From JAIEOG01 sp964611895 (GTDB taxonomy: Bacteria > Bdellovibrionota > FAC87 > UBA2466), in the NCBI GenBank assembly GCA_964611895.1, contig CAZTDN010000001.1, positions 124,001-188,000 on the forward strand: a stretch of DNA of 64,000 bases, read 5' to 3'. Below, piece by piece: positions 8,131-17,190 of this stretch (position 1 is the stretch's first letter; each line of letters opens with the position of its first letter). The position numbers were made by a program, and so were the translations under genes. The notes beneath the pieces were generated by a model, which saw only the letters and a list, made by a program, of their open reading frames with translations, was not told where the DNA came from and did no database searches.

Positions 8131-9624
8131 TTAGACGCCATAGTAATCACGAATCACTTCCCTGTCATCAAACGGAACCTTGGTGGATCCCAAGATCTGG
8201 TAGGTCTCATGGCCTTTTCCCGCGATTAACACGATATCGTCGGGCCGCGCTCTCTCCAAAACGATCCCAATCGCCTTGCGGCGATCGACCTCGCGCAGCC
8301 AAGCAGCGCCGGCCGAAAAACCCGTTTGAACTTCATCCAGAATTTTCTCTGGGTCTTCGGTACGCGGATTATCCGAGGTGGCGATTGTAAAATCACTCAA
8401 CTCAGCTGCAACTGCAGCCATTTTTGGCCGTTTGCCCCTATCGCGATCTCCCCCGCAGCCAAAAACCGTAAGGATCTTGCCCTGCGTCTGAACTTTTCGA
8501 AGGCTTGCCAGGACATTTCTCAAAGCGTCTTCGGTGTGGGCGTAATCGACAAAAATCGCAGGACGCCCGCCACCCGCCGCAACTCGCTCCAACCGTCCGG
8601 GGGCTCCCACAGCCAACCGGAGCCGTTCCAGAGTTTCATCCAGCTTCGCACCCATCGCCATCTCAACGCCCAATACCCCCAGGCAATTGGAAAGATTGTG
8701 CAGCCCCATTAATCCGGTATCAAAGTTCTTGGTTCCAAACGGTGTGTGTACGATGGCCCGGATCCCTTGGGGAGAAAGCACGATGCTATCCGCACTGAAA
8801 TCGGCGTCTCGAGAGTGCGTAGAAAAAGTAAAGACCACCCGGCTCTTCGCTGCCGCCCGGAGCGCCCGAGTCGCCCCATCGTCCCAGTTAAACACCGATA
8901 TCGCTGGCGCGTAGTCACGAAATAGGCGTTGCTTAGCAAGCTGGTAGTTTTCCATCGAGCCATGATAGTCGAGATGATCTGGCGTAAGATTGGTAAACAG
9001 GGCGGCTTCGAAATAGCTTCCCGCAACACGGCTCTGGTGCAAGGCAATCGACGAGACTTCCATTGCCACGTGGGTAATCTCTTGGTCGCGCATTTGAGCG
9101 AACAATTCCTGCAGTGTCGGCGCATCCGGCGTCGTCAAAGGCGCGGGGTACTGGAGCTTGCCAACCCGATACTCGACAGTCCCTATCAGCCCGGTTTTTT
9201 TTCCCGCAGCTCTCCAAACTTCATCGAGAAGAAACGTAGAAGTCGTTTTTCCATTCGTACCAGTCACCCCAACCAACTCAAAAGACCGACTAGGCTCCTC
9301 AAACCAGCGGCTCACCGCCTCACCTAAACGCTCCCGGGTGGAGTCGACCAGAATCGTTTTGTCGCTGGCATCATAAACCGAACGATCTTCCACCACCACG
9401 GCACTTGCGCCTCGAGTGAGTGCTTCGGCCGCATAAACATGGCCATCGGCTTTGCTCCCCTTTATCGCGAAAAACAAAAACCCTGGTTTCACCCCCTCTA
9501 AGGACTGTGCGATTCCCCGGACCGGAGTCGCTGCGGGAGCCTTAGTCGCGAGAACGGCATCCGGCCTTAACAATGTATGTAAAACTTTCAACGGGTAGTC
9601 GAACGACCGGGGGCTAGCTTCCAA
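8131..9624 (-). CDS. murE: UDP-N-acetylmuramoyl-tripeptide synthetase, meso-DAP type
   Basis: 497 residues as drawn from a TTG at 9624. It adds the third stem residue to UDP-MurNAc-L-Ala-D-Glu. The ATP loop GTNGKTT is at 122-128, and DNPR at 418-421 (TSDNPRTEDP) is the signature of enzymes using meso-diaminopimelate rather than lysine. With the 9624 start the gene overlaps the symporter stop by 37 bases. A second TTG at 9591 overlaps that stop as TTGA and would begin MKVLHTLLRP, which fits the family N-terminus better. The exact start is therefore uncertain. Confidence 0.94.
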   Translation of the reverse strand: MEASPRSFDYPLKVLHTLLRPDAVLATKAPAATPVRGIAQSLEGVKPGFLFFAIKGSKADGHVYAAEALTRGASAVVVEDRSVYDASDKTILVDSTRERLGEAVSRWFEEPSRSFELVGVTGTNGKTTSTFLLDEVWRAAGKKTGLIGTVEYRVGKLQYPAPLTTPDAPTLQELFAQMRDQEITHVAMEVSSIALHQSRVAGSYFEAALFTNLTPDHLDYHGSMENYQLAKQRLFRDYAPAISVFNWDDGATRALRAAAKSRVVFTFSTHSRDADFSADSIVLSPQGIRAIVHTPFGTKNFDTGLMGLHNLSNCLGVLGVEMAMGAKLDETLERLRLAVGAPGRLERVAAGGGRPAIFVDYAHTEDALRNVLASLRKVQTQGKILTVFGCGGDRDRGKRPKMAAVAAELSDFTIATSDNPRTEDPEKILDEVQTGFSAGAAWLREVDRRKAIGIVLERARPDDIVLIAGKGHETYQILGSTKVPFDDREVIRDYYGV

Positions 9625-10997
9625 AATCCGATTGTTCTCAAACGTAACAAGGTATCGACAAGCACGAACGAAGCGGCCGAAGCGAAAAGTGAAAAAAGAT
9701 AGGGGGCATCGAGTTCGAAATGTTCTCCGAGCGGAAGAGAAAACAGGCCCACTGCAAGAGCAGCGTGGGCACTCCAGGGGGTTCCGATACGTGAAAACAG
9801 GGCAAAACAGGTCACCACAACCAAACCAGAGCTACCCCAGGAGGAAGCCATTTGAACCAACTCGTAAATTCCATCACCGAAAACCGCAAGCAGGTAGGCA
9901 ATAACTCCACAAGTGAGCACGATGAGGCGCGCCACGTAGACTTTTCCTGGCTCCGAAATCTCGGGATGCACTTTAAAAACAATATTGTGTGAAACCAGCG
10001 CCGAAACCGCAAGCAATGCACTGTCGACCGTGGATAAAATCGCGGAAACGAGGGCTCCCGCAAAGATCACGTATAAAAAGGTTGGCAAATACAGGTGCGC
10101 GAGCCGAGGCAGGAGCTGCTCTGGATCTTCCAGGCCAGGCACAACTGCGGGCCCAATCAACCCCAAAAAGACCGGCATCAATCCAATGAAAAAATAAATA
10201 AAGGCGGCTCCTAAGGTCGCATTCCGAGCAACGCTAGCTGAACGGGAGGACAGCGAACGCGAAACCAATTCTTGAGCAACGAGAGATCCAAATATGGGGA
10301 TAGCGAGCCTATCCAGACGTTCCCAAATGGAACCTGCGTCTGCCGGAAAAAGGGTCAGGCGCTCCGGTCCGATTGCGGCCGCGATCTGGTCCACCCCACC
10401 GATAGAATAGATGGTCATGCCGACTAATACCGCCATACCGATAATCAAACAAATGCCGTGGACCAAATCGTTCACGCAATCTGCCATCATTCCCCCAATC
10501 GCCGTGTAGGCAATGACAATGACGGTAGCGATACTGATGGCAACCATGACTTCCATCCCCGACGAAGCTGAGAGAATCTGACCGAATGCGCGGATCTGGG
10601 CAGCAGCCCACATGACCGAGGTGGGCACCATCAGGAAAACAGCGAATGTCTCCACCCCTCTAGAAAATCGCTCACGATACAAATCCCCCAAGGTAACGAG
10701 GTTACGCTTCCAAAGTCTCGCGGCAAAAAACAAACCAAAAATCAATAAACACGAGGCATAGCCCAAAGGATCCGATTTCCCCCCGGAAATACCTTCACTA
10801 AAAACGAGACCCGCGGAGCCCATGCACGTTTCAGCGCCAAACCAGGTCGCGAAAGTGGAAAAGGTGGCCAAAAGTGGCCCCAAACTTCGCCCTGCGAGAA
10901 AGTAATCCTTTTCGGACGCAACTCCGCGCAAAAGCAAACTGGCGACGACCAGCTGCAGAACCACGTAAATTAAAATTCCCCAAATTTCTATCGACAC
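9588..10997 (-). CDS. Sodium:solute symporter (SSS family) inside the dcw cluster
   Basis: 469 residues from a GTG, with 12-13 predicted helices. The N-terminal pattern YFLAGRSLGPLLATFSTFATWFGAE is that of sodium:solute symporters (SLC5/PutP/PanF-like), which couple uptake of a small organic solute to sodium. The helices around residues 125-210 and the second inverted repeat are intact and there is no frame disruption. The substrate is not predictable. Its position between ftsI (44 bases upstream) and murE (overlapping) is unusual for a wall-synthesis operon, and it must be co-transcribed with murE unless murE has its own promoter. Confidence 0.85.
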   Translation of the reverse strand: MSIEIWGILIYVVLQLVVASLLLRGVASEKDYFLAGRSLGPLLATFSTFATWFGAETCMGSAGLVFSEGISGGKSDPLGYASCLLIFGLFFAARLWKRNLVTLGDLYRERFSRGVETFAVFLMVPTSVMWAAAQIRAFGQILSASSGMEVMVAISIATVIVIAYTAIGGMMADCVNDLVHGICLIIGMAVLVGMTIYSIGGVDQIAAAIGPERLTLFPADAGSIWERLDRLAIPIFGSLVAQELVSRSLSSRSASVARNATLGAAFIYFFIGLMPVFLGLIGPAVVPGLEDPEQLLPRLAHLYLPTFLYVIFAGALVSAILSTVDSALLAVSALVSHNIVFKVHPEISEPGKVYVARLIVLTCGVIAYLLAVFGDGIYELVQMASSWGSSGLVVVTCFALFSRIGTPWSAHAALAVGLFSLPLGEHFELDAPYLFSLFASAASFVLVDTLLRLRTIGFWKLAPGRSTTR

Positions 10998-11041
10998 GAG
11001 CCATTAGCTACAGCTAAGCGGCCGCTGTGTATAGAATTTTT

Positions 11042-12967
11042 TCAAGTGGAAGGACTAAAATGCAGGCGAACCGGAGAGTTTTCGGGAAGTTTTTCTCCCG
11101 CGGGAGGATCTTGCTCAGTCAAATAGCCGGTCCCAGACACCTGGACGCGGTCAACGTGTCCACCCAAAAGCTTGAGTGCATCACGCAAGCTCACCCCTTT
11201 GAGGTTGGGCATGAGCGCTTCCCCCTCTGGGTCTTTCGCAAGGGAGGTCGGTGGAGCGGGCACGGCAGCGAAATTTCCATAGGCCACCGTTGACTGCACG
11301 GGGGCTCGCTTGAGCAGAGGTAAGGCTCGCTCGGCCACCCGTCTAAAAACGGGCGCAGCGATCTCGCTTGCGTAATAATCTTTGCCTGGCTCGTCTACCA
11401 TTATCCCGATAGTAAGTTCGGGTTTTTCCGCAGGTAAGAATCCCACAAAGGACGAGTAGTACTTGCCAGCTTGATAACCGAGGTCTTTATCGTACTTCTG
11501 CGCAGTGCCAGTTTTACCGGCCACCTTGTAACCAGGCAAACTGGCGCGACGCCCTGTTCCCCCAACCTCGGTCACAGTCGTGAGAATTTCTCGAAGTGTT
11601 TCTGCGGTCTTAGCAGAAACAATGCGCGTTCCAGACACTTGCTCTGCTTCAGCCTCGGAAAACAGCATGTGCGGCCGCACCCAATACCCGCCATTTGCAA
11701 AGGGTTGAAACGCAGCAACAACCTGCAATGGAGTCACCGATAATCCTTGGCCAAAGCCTGCTGTGGCCAAATGGATGGGGGTCCAATATTTTTCGGGGCG
11801 CGGGCCCGAAGTGACTTCTCCCGATAGCTCAATTCCAGTTCGGGTGGTGAGGTGGAATTTTTCCAAAGTTTCTGCGACCCGCCCCGCTCCCAAAAGATGC
11901 GCTACTTTCAGGGCACCAATGTTGCTCGAGTACCGAATCACATTGGTTAGTGAAAGACTTCCAAAGCCATTGGAATGCGCTTCAGTAAAAGTTTTATCTC
12001 CGACCCTAAACTTCCCCCGCTCGCAATCAATCAAGGTGTCTTTGGTCAACAAGCCCAGATCCACAGCTTGTGCTGCAAATAAGACTTTTAAAGTCGATCC
12101 CGGTTCCAACAGATGACTGGTCATTCGGTTTGCAAGAACCTCGGGCGCGAACTTATTCGCATTGGCCGGATCAAAGGTCGGACGTTGCGCCATGGCCAAC
12201 ACTTCACCCGTTACTGGGTGGAGAATAATTCCCATGGCGGCCTGCGCATGGGACTCTTCCATAGAGCGGTCTAACTCTTCTTCGAGTAGGTTTTGCAACC
12301 TGCGGTCAATTGTGAGGTATATCCCTTTTTTCCGGCTTTCTTCGGCTAAAATTTTTCGTCCAACATAGCTGGGTTTGCCCCGACCATCCCGAAGTACAGT
12401 CGGGCTGTTGATATTCTGAAGTAACTCCTCATTGAGTTTTAGTTCGATTCCGGCCAAACCATTTCCGTCAATATCTGTAAATCCAAGCACGTGCGCCGCA
12501 AGAGTACCATTGGGGTATACTCGGCGATTTTCAGCCTCAATAAACACCCCACCCAAGTTGCGTTTAGATATCTTTTTGGCCACGTCTTCGCTCACCAAAC
12601 GCTCAAGCCAAACAAACGGCTTGGGAGACTTGAGCTTTTTGAGCCATTTTTCCGGGCTCCCACCCATGATCCCAGACAAGATACGAGCTGTTTTTTTGGG
12701 TGATCGGACTAGCTTGGGGCGAACGAACACGGAATGTGCGGGAACGCTGATCGCAAGTTCTTCGCCATTTCGATCCAAGATGGGCAAGCGATAAGGTGCA
12801 ATCTTTCCAGAACGGTGGAGTTGACGGGCTGCAAGGGACTGAAGCTCGGCTCTCGGAAAAACTTGCAACTGGACGAGCCGTAAACCTACTAACCCAAGAA
12901 ATCCCACAAAACCCACGTACGTTACCGCCATTCGAATGCGCGTTGATTTCTCGGTAGGAGGATGCAT
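11042..12967 (-). CDS. ftsI: Septal peptidoglycan transpeptidase (PBP3-like) with PASTA domain
   Basis: 641 residues: one N-terminal membrane helix (about 13-33), a PBP dimerisation domain, a transpeptidase domain and a C-terminal PASTA domain (about 585-640). The active-site motifs are STLK at 291-294, SSN at 347-349 and KTG at 485-487. It cross-links septal peptidoglycan in the periplasm. The PASTA domain (MPNLKGVSLRDALKLL...) is absent from E. coli FtsI but known in Spo0VD/PBP2x-type and some deltaproteobacterial FtsI proteins. It follows ftsL by one base. Confidence 0.94.
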   Translation of the reverse strand: MHPPTEKSTRIRMAVTYVGFVGFLGLVGLRLVQLQVFPRAELQSLAARQLHRSGKIAPYRLPILDRNGEELAISVPAHSVFVRPKLVRSPKKTARILSGIMGGSPEKWLKKLKSPKPFVWLERLVSEDVAKKISKRNLGGVFIEAENRRVYPNGTLAAHVLGFTDIDGNGLAGIELKLNEELLQNINSPTVLRDGRGKPSYVGRKILAEESRKKGIYLTIDRRLQNLLEEELDRSMEESHAQAAMGIILHPVTGEVLAMAQRPTFDPANANKFAPEVLANRMTSHLLEPGSTLKVLFAAQAVDLGLLTKDTLIDCERGKFRVGDKTFTEAHSNGFGSLSLTNVIRYSSNIGALKVAHLLGAGRVAETLEKFHLTTRTGIELSGEVTSGPRPEKYWTPIHLATAGFGQGLSVTPLQVVAAFQPFANGGYWVRPHMLFSEAEAEQVSGTRIVSAKTAETLREILTTVTEVGGTGRRASLPGYKVAGKTGTAQKYDKDLGYQAGKYYSSFVGFLPAEKPELTIGIMVDEPGKDYYASEIAAPVFRRVAERALPLLKRAPVQSTVAYGNFAAVPAPPTSLAKDPEGEALMPNLKGVSLRDALKLLGGHVDRVQVSGTGYLTEQDPPAGEKLPENSPVRLHFSPST

Positions 12968-12968
12968 T

Positions 12969-13247
12969 CTAGTTCAAATTTCCTTTGGGTGTGTAGCGAA
13001 CGTATTGAGAAGGAACTGCGGGCACCAGATCTAATTTAGCCGCTTGCGCCTCAAGCCTTTTGGGAGAGGTGAGCTTCAACCATCGAATCCGAAGATCCTG
13101 AAGTTTGTTGTCGATGCCCCGAAGTTCTTTTTGGTTCTGTACATACTGGTAAGTTACTTTTACCGTCGATGTCCGAACCCAAACCATGACACCACAAAGC
13201 GTAAAAATAAGTACCAGCCAAAGCCGAGTTTCGGACTTAGATTGCAT
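12969..13247 (-). CDS. ftsL: FtsL-like cell-division protein
   Basis: 92 residues: a short cytoplasmic tail, one membrane helix at about 8-26 and a periplasmic helix (about 28-75) with coiled-coil-like spacing (KELRGIDNKLQDLRIRWLKL). The family is defined more by this topology and place than by sequence. Its location between rsmH and ftsI, with the ftsI ATG one base after its stop, makes the call. It would form part of the FtsQLB complex that activates FtsWI. The ATG at 13247 has AGGA four bases upstream. Confidence 0.82.
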   Translation of the reverse strand: MQSKSETRLWLVLIFTLCGVMVWVRTSTVKVTYQYVQNQKELRGIDNKLQDLRIRWLKLTSPKRLEAQAAKLDLVPAVPSQYVRYTPKGNLN

Positions 13248-13313
13248 GGAATCCTGTAAAGGAGGGGATTGGTTAAAAGGCCGCGTTGAGAAATCTGCTT
13301 ACCAATATCTATT

Positions 13314-14228
13314 CTACGCCGGAGTTGGCAGCTTTTCAACGCAACGAAGCTTGGCGCTGCGCGCGCGAGGGTTCGCCTCCAATTCCGATTCCGTGGGACA
13401 AATTGGCTTGGGGGTCAATAAGCGGACCCTTTCCACTCTAGGACATTCGCACGGTGTGCTAGCGCAAAGGCACTTACCGGCCCAAAGCGCAAAAATCCGT
13501 TTTACTAGCCTATCCTCCGTAGAGTGGAAGGTAATCACAGCCAATCGGCCGCCTGGCTTCAGGTGGCCCAACAGCCCAGGCAGACTCTGTTCGACCTCCT
13601 CGTACTCCTGATTGACGATCATTCGCAATGCCATGAACACGGGCGTAGCCGGGTGCACCTTGGACCACGGTCCCCCCGCCACGCGAGCTAAGTCCGTTGT
13701 ACGATTGAGTTTCCCCTCTTGAAAGGCGGTCAATATTTTCCTAGCCATACGACGCGCCCCATTGAGGTCCGCCATTTTTTGGAGCTGCGCGGCCAGCTCA
13801 TTTTCATCTACACCGCTCAGGTACTGTGCGAGAGACCTCTCGTCGGTACGATCCATGCGCATGTCTAGGGGGCCATCTGCCTGAAATGAAAAACCACGTT
13901 CCGGCGTCAATAACTGTCGAGTACTCACTCCTAGATCGGCGAGGATACCGTCAAATTTCCGACTCTGCTCAGAGGCGGCGAATTCGGACATTTTCCCATG
14001 AAGTAAAGTCAACCGCGGGTCATCGCGGAACTTGCCGTTTTTTCGGTAGTTTTCCAAAGTCTCGGAATCCCTGTCGACCCCCACAACTGCGACTGCGCCA
14101 CGCTCAAGCAGCGCGTCCGAGTGTCCCCCCTCGCCAAAAGTCATGTCCGCAAATTCCCCGGCCGGGGAATTAAGAAGCAGCTCGACTGACTCCTCGAGCA
14201 AGACACTGCGGTGAATCTTGTGCGTCAT
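13314..14228 (-). CDS. rsmH: 16S rRNA (cytosine(1402)-N(4))-methyltransferase
   Basis: 304 residues, normal for RsmH/MraW. It methylates N4 of C1402 in the ribosomal P site using S-adenosylmethionine. The N-terminus (HRSVLLEESVELL) and the SAM loop FGEGGHSDALL at 31-41 are typical; DLGVSTRQL and the C-terminal FHSTEDRLVKR are also present. It is the first gene of the minus-strand dcw run: no mraZ lies upstream, where the region is instead divergent with a flagellar operon. The C-terminus has a Cys-rich insert (KCLCASTPCECPRV), common in this family. Confidence 0.95.
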   Translation of the reverse strand: MTHKIHRSVLLEESVELLLNSPAGEFADMTFGEGGHSDALLERGAVAVVGVDRDSETLENYRKNGKFRDDPRLTLLHGKMSEFAASEQSRKFDGILADLGVSTRQLLTPERGFSFQADGPLDMRMDRTDERSLAQYLSGVDENELAAQLQKMADLNGARRMARKILTAFQEGKLNRTTDLARVAGGPWSKVHPATPVFMALRMIVNQEYEEVEQSLPGLLGHLKPGGRLAVITFHSTEDRLVKRIFALWAGKCLCASTPCECPRVERVRLLTPKPICPTESELEANPRARSAKLRCVEKLPTPA

Positions 14229-14263
14229 TACGCTGCTTTACCATGAATGACTTCTTGCAGGAT

Positions 14264-14290
14264 AACGTCGTTTTGTTTTTTTTCCGATAA
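14264..14290 (+). promoter_or_regulatory. Candidate sigma-28 (FliA-type) flagellar promoter
   Basis: TAACGTCG and TCCGATAA, spaced by about 12 T-rich bases, match the FliA consensus (TAAAGTTT-N11-GCCGATAA) well, especially CCGATAA. The -10 element ends 20 bases before the ATG of the small gene at 14310, which has AAGGA seven bases upstream. The site lies ahead of fliD-fliS-fliT, where a class-3 flagellar promoter would be expected. It was spotted by eye, not scored. Confidence 0.55.
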
Positions 14291-14309
14291 GTGAGGCAAG
14301 GACCTGGTC

Positions 14310-14639
14310 ATGAACGTAAAACCCATTCCAAAAAATGCGGCACTCCACTCGGTGAAGGAAACTTCCGAAGACAACCGCCATTCCCGCAACAGCCAACCCG
14401 GCACCAAGGACCAGTCCCGAAAACAGCTAAGCGTGGAAAAAAACGAAGAAACCGCGTCTCAGGAGACTGCCTTGGAAGCGGCGGATGAGGCTTTTCGAGC
14501 CTCTCAACCTACGAATACCCAAGCTATCGTGGACTTATTGTCACACCCGACCCCCCAAAAAAGCATCGCCAAATTTCCAACGCCTAAGGCCCACCCTCAC
14601 CCCACAAATACCGCCAAAAAATTGAACCAAAAAGCCTGA
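14310..14639 (+). CDS. Small hydrophilic protein upstream of fliD, unknown function
   Basis: 109 residues with no hydrophobic segment, rich in Asn, Gln, Lys, Glu, Thr and Pro, so probably largely disordered. AAGGA lies seven bases before the ATG and a FliA-like promoter just beyond, which supports a real gene. The place before fliD is often held by flaG, but the FlaG C-terminal motif (VRVVDSETGEVIRQIP-like) is not seen. A short helix-prone acidic stretch lies at about 50-75. It could be a flagellar accessory or export-linked protein; no function is assigned. Confidence 0.5.
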   Translation: MNVKPIPKNAALHSVKETSEDNRHSRNSQPGTKDQSRKQLSVEKNEETASQETALEAADEAFRASQPTNTQAIVDLLSHPTPQKSIAKFPTPKAHPHPTNTAKKLNQKA

Positions 14640-14776
14640 GCATCGAAGACTTTTCGACGATTTAACCCGCCAAAACGGTTTTGATTCTAGGAATCGATCT
14701 GCTTCCTTTCTATAATAAAAGAAGAGGGCAATCGAACTTTCCTTTCTTGCCCTTTTCACAAACTTCTAACTTTGCC

Positions 14777-16186
14777 ATGGCAATCAACTTAGACGGCATC
14801 TCCAATCTCTCACCCGAAATGCAGCGCATTTTTACGGCTACTATTAAAGCCGAGTCAAAGCCCATCCAAACCGCCGAGGAGCGCAAAGGCCATATCGAAG
14901 AGAAACTCAAACTGGTCAATACGGCACTGAGCAAAGTGGAAGAGGTCAAAAAGCTCCTCCCAAACATGAACACGCCCCTCGCCATGCGGGAATTCATGGT
15001 AAACAGCACCGACGACAAAGTGGCCATAGGTACCGCGGACAAGAATTTAGCGCAAAGAGGGGAACACTCTTTGGAAATATTTCAGCTCGCCGCCCCTCCA
15101 GCCGCTCTATCAAATCGCTTTCCAGACAAGACCGAAGCACGCATTGGTTCGGGTTACTTCATATTCAAAACAGCGGATGGAGAGGACAAAGAAGTTTATA
15201 TCGACAATGAAAACTCTTCGCTGGAAGGGATTGCCCGCATCATCAACTCAGCCGGAGTGGGCATGCGCGCAAGTGTCGTCAATGATCAGTCGGACAGCGA
15301 AAACCCATTCAGACTTCTGCTCACCGGTGCAAAGTCCGGCTCCGACCAGACCGTGGAATACCCCGAGTTCTACTTTGCCGATGGTGACACGGAGTTCACC
15401 ATTGAAGAAGAACGCCCAGCTACCAACGCGAGAGTGCGTTATCAAGGTTTTGAATTAGAAAGCCCTACAAATACCCTTAAGGACTTGATTGCGGGAGTCT
15501 CGATTGACCTAAAAGGCCTTTCCGAACCCGGCAAACCACTTACACTGACCGTCGAACAGGACATCCCCAAGACCGTCGTCAAAATGAAGGATATTGTTAC
15601 CGCGGTAAATGGCATTCTTGGGTTTATTCAAGAGCAGAACAAAATGGACGCTAAAACCCAGGGATATAAAACCCTGGGTGGAGACTACGGCATCCGAATG
15701 ACGGAGCAACGACTTCGCAGCGTACTGCAACAGAACTTTTCGGGCTCGTTCAACAACTCCTCCAAAGTCCGCATCCTCTCAGACATGGGGGTGGAGTTCA
15801 AAAAAGACGGCCTGCTCGCATTTGACGAAAAGAAATTCACCAACGCCCTCAGTGCGAATTTCGATGAAACTGTGAATTTGCTTGCCGGGGATGGTTTGCG
15901 CCCCGGCTTGATCACCCAACTCGGAAGCGTGCTTTCCTCGCTCACGGTTCCAGGAACGGGGCTGCTATCTAACGAACGCACGACCTACCAGGAACGCGTC
16001 AACCGCATGAACGAGGACATCAAGAAAAAGGAAGAGCGCCTAGAAAAGAAGGCTGACACTCTCAAAGACAAACTCGCAAAAATGCAAGGAGCGTTTTCTA
16101 AACTGCAGGCGCAGCAAGGTGCTGTGAACGCAATGGGAGCCGGAGGTGGCGCTGCGCCAACTTCCCCTCTCCCCGGCGGCGGATAA
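14777..16186 (+). CDS. fliD: Flagellar hook-associated protein 2 (filament cap)
   Basis: 469 residues from the ATG at 14777. The frame is open to 14681 but the extra 32 codons look non-family. FliD caps the growing filament and folds flagellin subunits at the tip. The N-terminus MAINLDGISNLSPEMQ, the middle region with GEHSLEIFQLA, and the C-terminal heptad region (about 400-450, RTTYQERVNRMNEDIKKKEE) match FliD_N and FliD_C domains. It is exported by the flagellar type III system and has no signal peptide. The final 15 residues are Gly/Ala/Pro-rich. fliS follows 22 bases later. Confidence 0.88.
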   Translation: MAINLDGISNLSPEMQRIFTATIKAESKPIQTAEERKGHIEEKLKLVNTALSKVEEVKKLLPNMNTPLAMREFMVNSTDDKVAIGTADKNLAQRGEHSLEIFQLAAPPAALSNRFPDKTEARIGSGYFIFKTADGEDKEVYIDNENSSLEGIARIINSAGVGMRASVVNDQSDSENPFRLLLTGAKSGSDQTVEYPEFYFADGDTEFTIEEERPATNARVRYQGFELESPTNTLKDLIAGVSIDLKGLSEPGKPLTLTVEQDIPKTVVKMKDIVTAVNGILGFIQEQNKMDAKTQGYKTLGGDYGIRMTEQRLRSVLQQNFSGSFNNSSKVRILSDMGVEFKKDGLLAFDEKKFTNALSANFDETVNLLAGDGLRPGLITQLGSVLSSLTVPGTGLLSNERTTYQERVNRMNEDIKKKEERLEKKADTLKDKLAKMQGAFSKLQAQQGAVNAMGAGGGAAPTSPLPGGG

Positions 16187-16208
16187 GCGCAATCACGGAT
16201 AAAAGATT

Positions 16209-16613
16209 ATGGATCCAAAACGCAAAATAGGCACAGGTGTCTACCGTCAAAACGAAGTCATGACGGCAAACAAAGAGACAGTATTGCTCATGCTCTACGC
16301 CGGCGCTGTGCGTTTTCTAAAACAAGCAATCGAGGCACTTAACGAAAAACGCACCGCAGATAAGTCTAAATACATTCTTAAAACACACGACATCGTTGCG
16401 GAACTGCGCGCCGGTCTGAAAAGGGATGGTGGAGAAATATCCGTCAATTTGGATCGATTATACGATTTTGTTATCGATAGATTAGTACAAGGAAACATGA
16501 ATAACGCCGTCGAACCACTCAACGAAGCACTGGGTGTATTGACGACACTGAATGACGCCTGGGAGCAAGCAGTAGCGTCACTCAAAAAAGAGAAAGCAAC
16601 GGCCGCAAAATGA
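16209..16613 (+). CDS. fliS: Flagellar export chaperone for flagellin
   Basis: 134 residues, all helical. The N-terminal YRQNEVMTANKETVLLMLY followed by GAVRFLKQAIEAL is the FliS signature. FliS binds the C-terminus of newly made flagellin in the cytoplasm, prevents premature assembly and delivers it to the export gate. It sits directly after fliD, as in most flagellated bacteria, and its stop overlaps the next start as ATGA, indicating translational coupling. Confidence 0.92.
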   Translation: MDPKRKIGTGVYRQNEVMTANKETVLLMLYAGAVRFLKQAIEALNEKRTADKSKYILKTHDIVAELRAGLKRDGGEISVNLDRLYDFVIDRLVQGNMNNAVEPLNEALGVLTTLNDAWEQAVASLKKEKATAAK

Positions 16614-17071
16614 AAACCAGAATGAAATCGGGGGTCGCCATGGAAGAAGTGATTTACTATCTCGAGTTGAAGAACACCTACTACGAAAAGTTTCTATCAG
16701 TAACCGCAAAGTTCCTGGATCAAATCCAGCAGGAGCGGTGGGAGAATTTGGACTATTTTGTGGATAATCGCGAGCGGATTCTCAATATCATTCGCTCGTA
16801 TGACTTTAAAATTTCGGAACTCTTTCAACAGGTAGACATCGATTCTAATCGCCTGGAGGCTTACAGCCCCCGAGTGAAAGAGCTTCTGGAAAAACGCGAA
16901 GCCCTGGGCAAGAAAATTGTCGATCAGGACCTCGAGCTGATCGGCAAAATGGAAGATGTACGGTCCGAGACGATTCGGGACCTCAAGCGCACCCAAGAGA
17001 CCGGCCGAAAGCTCCAATCTTTCTCCACTCCCGCCAGCACGAAACGAGGCAAGCTACCCAAAGATATATAG
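16610..17071 (+). CDS. FliT-like flagellar chaperone
   Basis: 153 residues, strongly helical and charged, with heptad-like stretches at about 60-130 (RVKELLEKREALGKK). Its position immediately after fliS with an ATGA overlap is the usual place of FliT, which chaperones FliD. The tail IRDLKRTQETGRKLQSF resembles the end of FliT/FlgN-type chaperones. Sequence similarity to enterobacterial FliT is weak by eye, so the call relies mainly on context and fold. Confidence 0.6.
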   Translation: MKTRMKSGVAMEEVIYYLELKNTYYEKFLSVTAKFLDQIQQERWENLDYFVDNRERILNIIRSYDFKISELFQQVDIDSNRLEAYSPRVKELLEKREALGKKIVDQDLELIGKMEDVRSETIRDLKRTQETGRKLQSFSTPASTKRGKLPKDI

Positions 17072-17190
17072 AAGCGTCAAAAGCTTGTCGCCTCGCAGAG
17101 CGTTTGACGTGACGGCACTGCGTTAAACACGATAATTCAAAGCATTTCCCGGTTCGTCCATGGCATGGACTTTGCTCTTACCTAAGGTCA

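Noticed and set aside
14711..14716. TATAAT box before fliD
   Set aside because: There is no -35 element at 16-18 bases upstream, and the FliA-like site at 14264-14290 explains the operon better.
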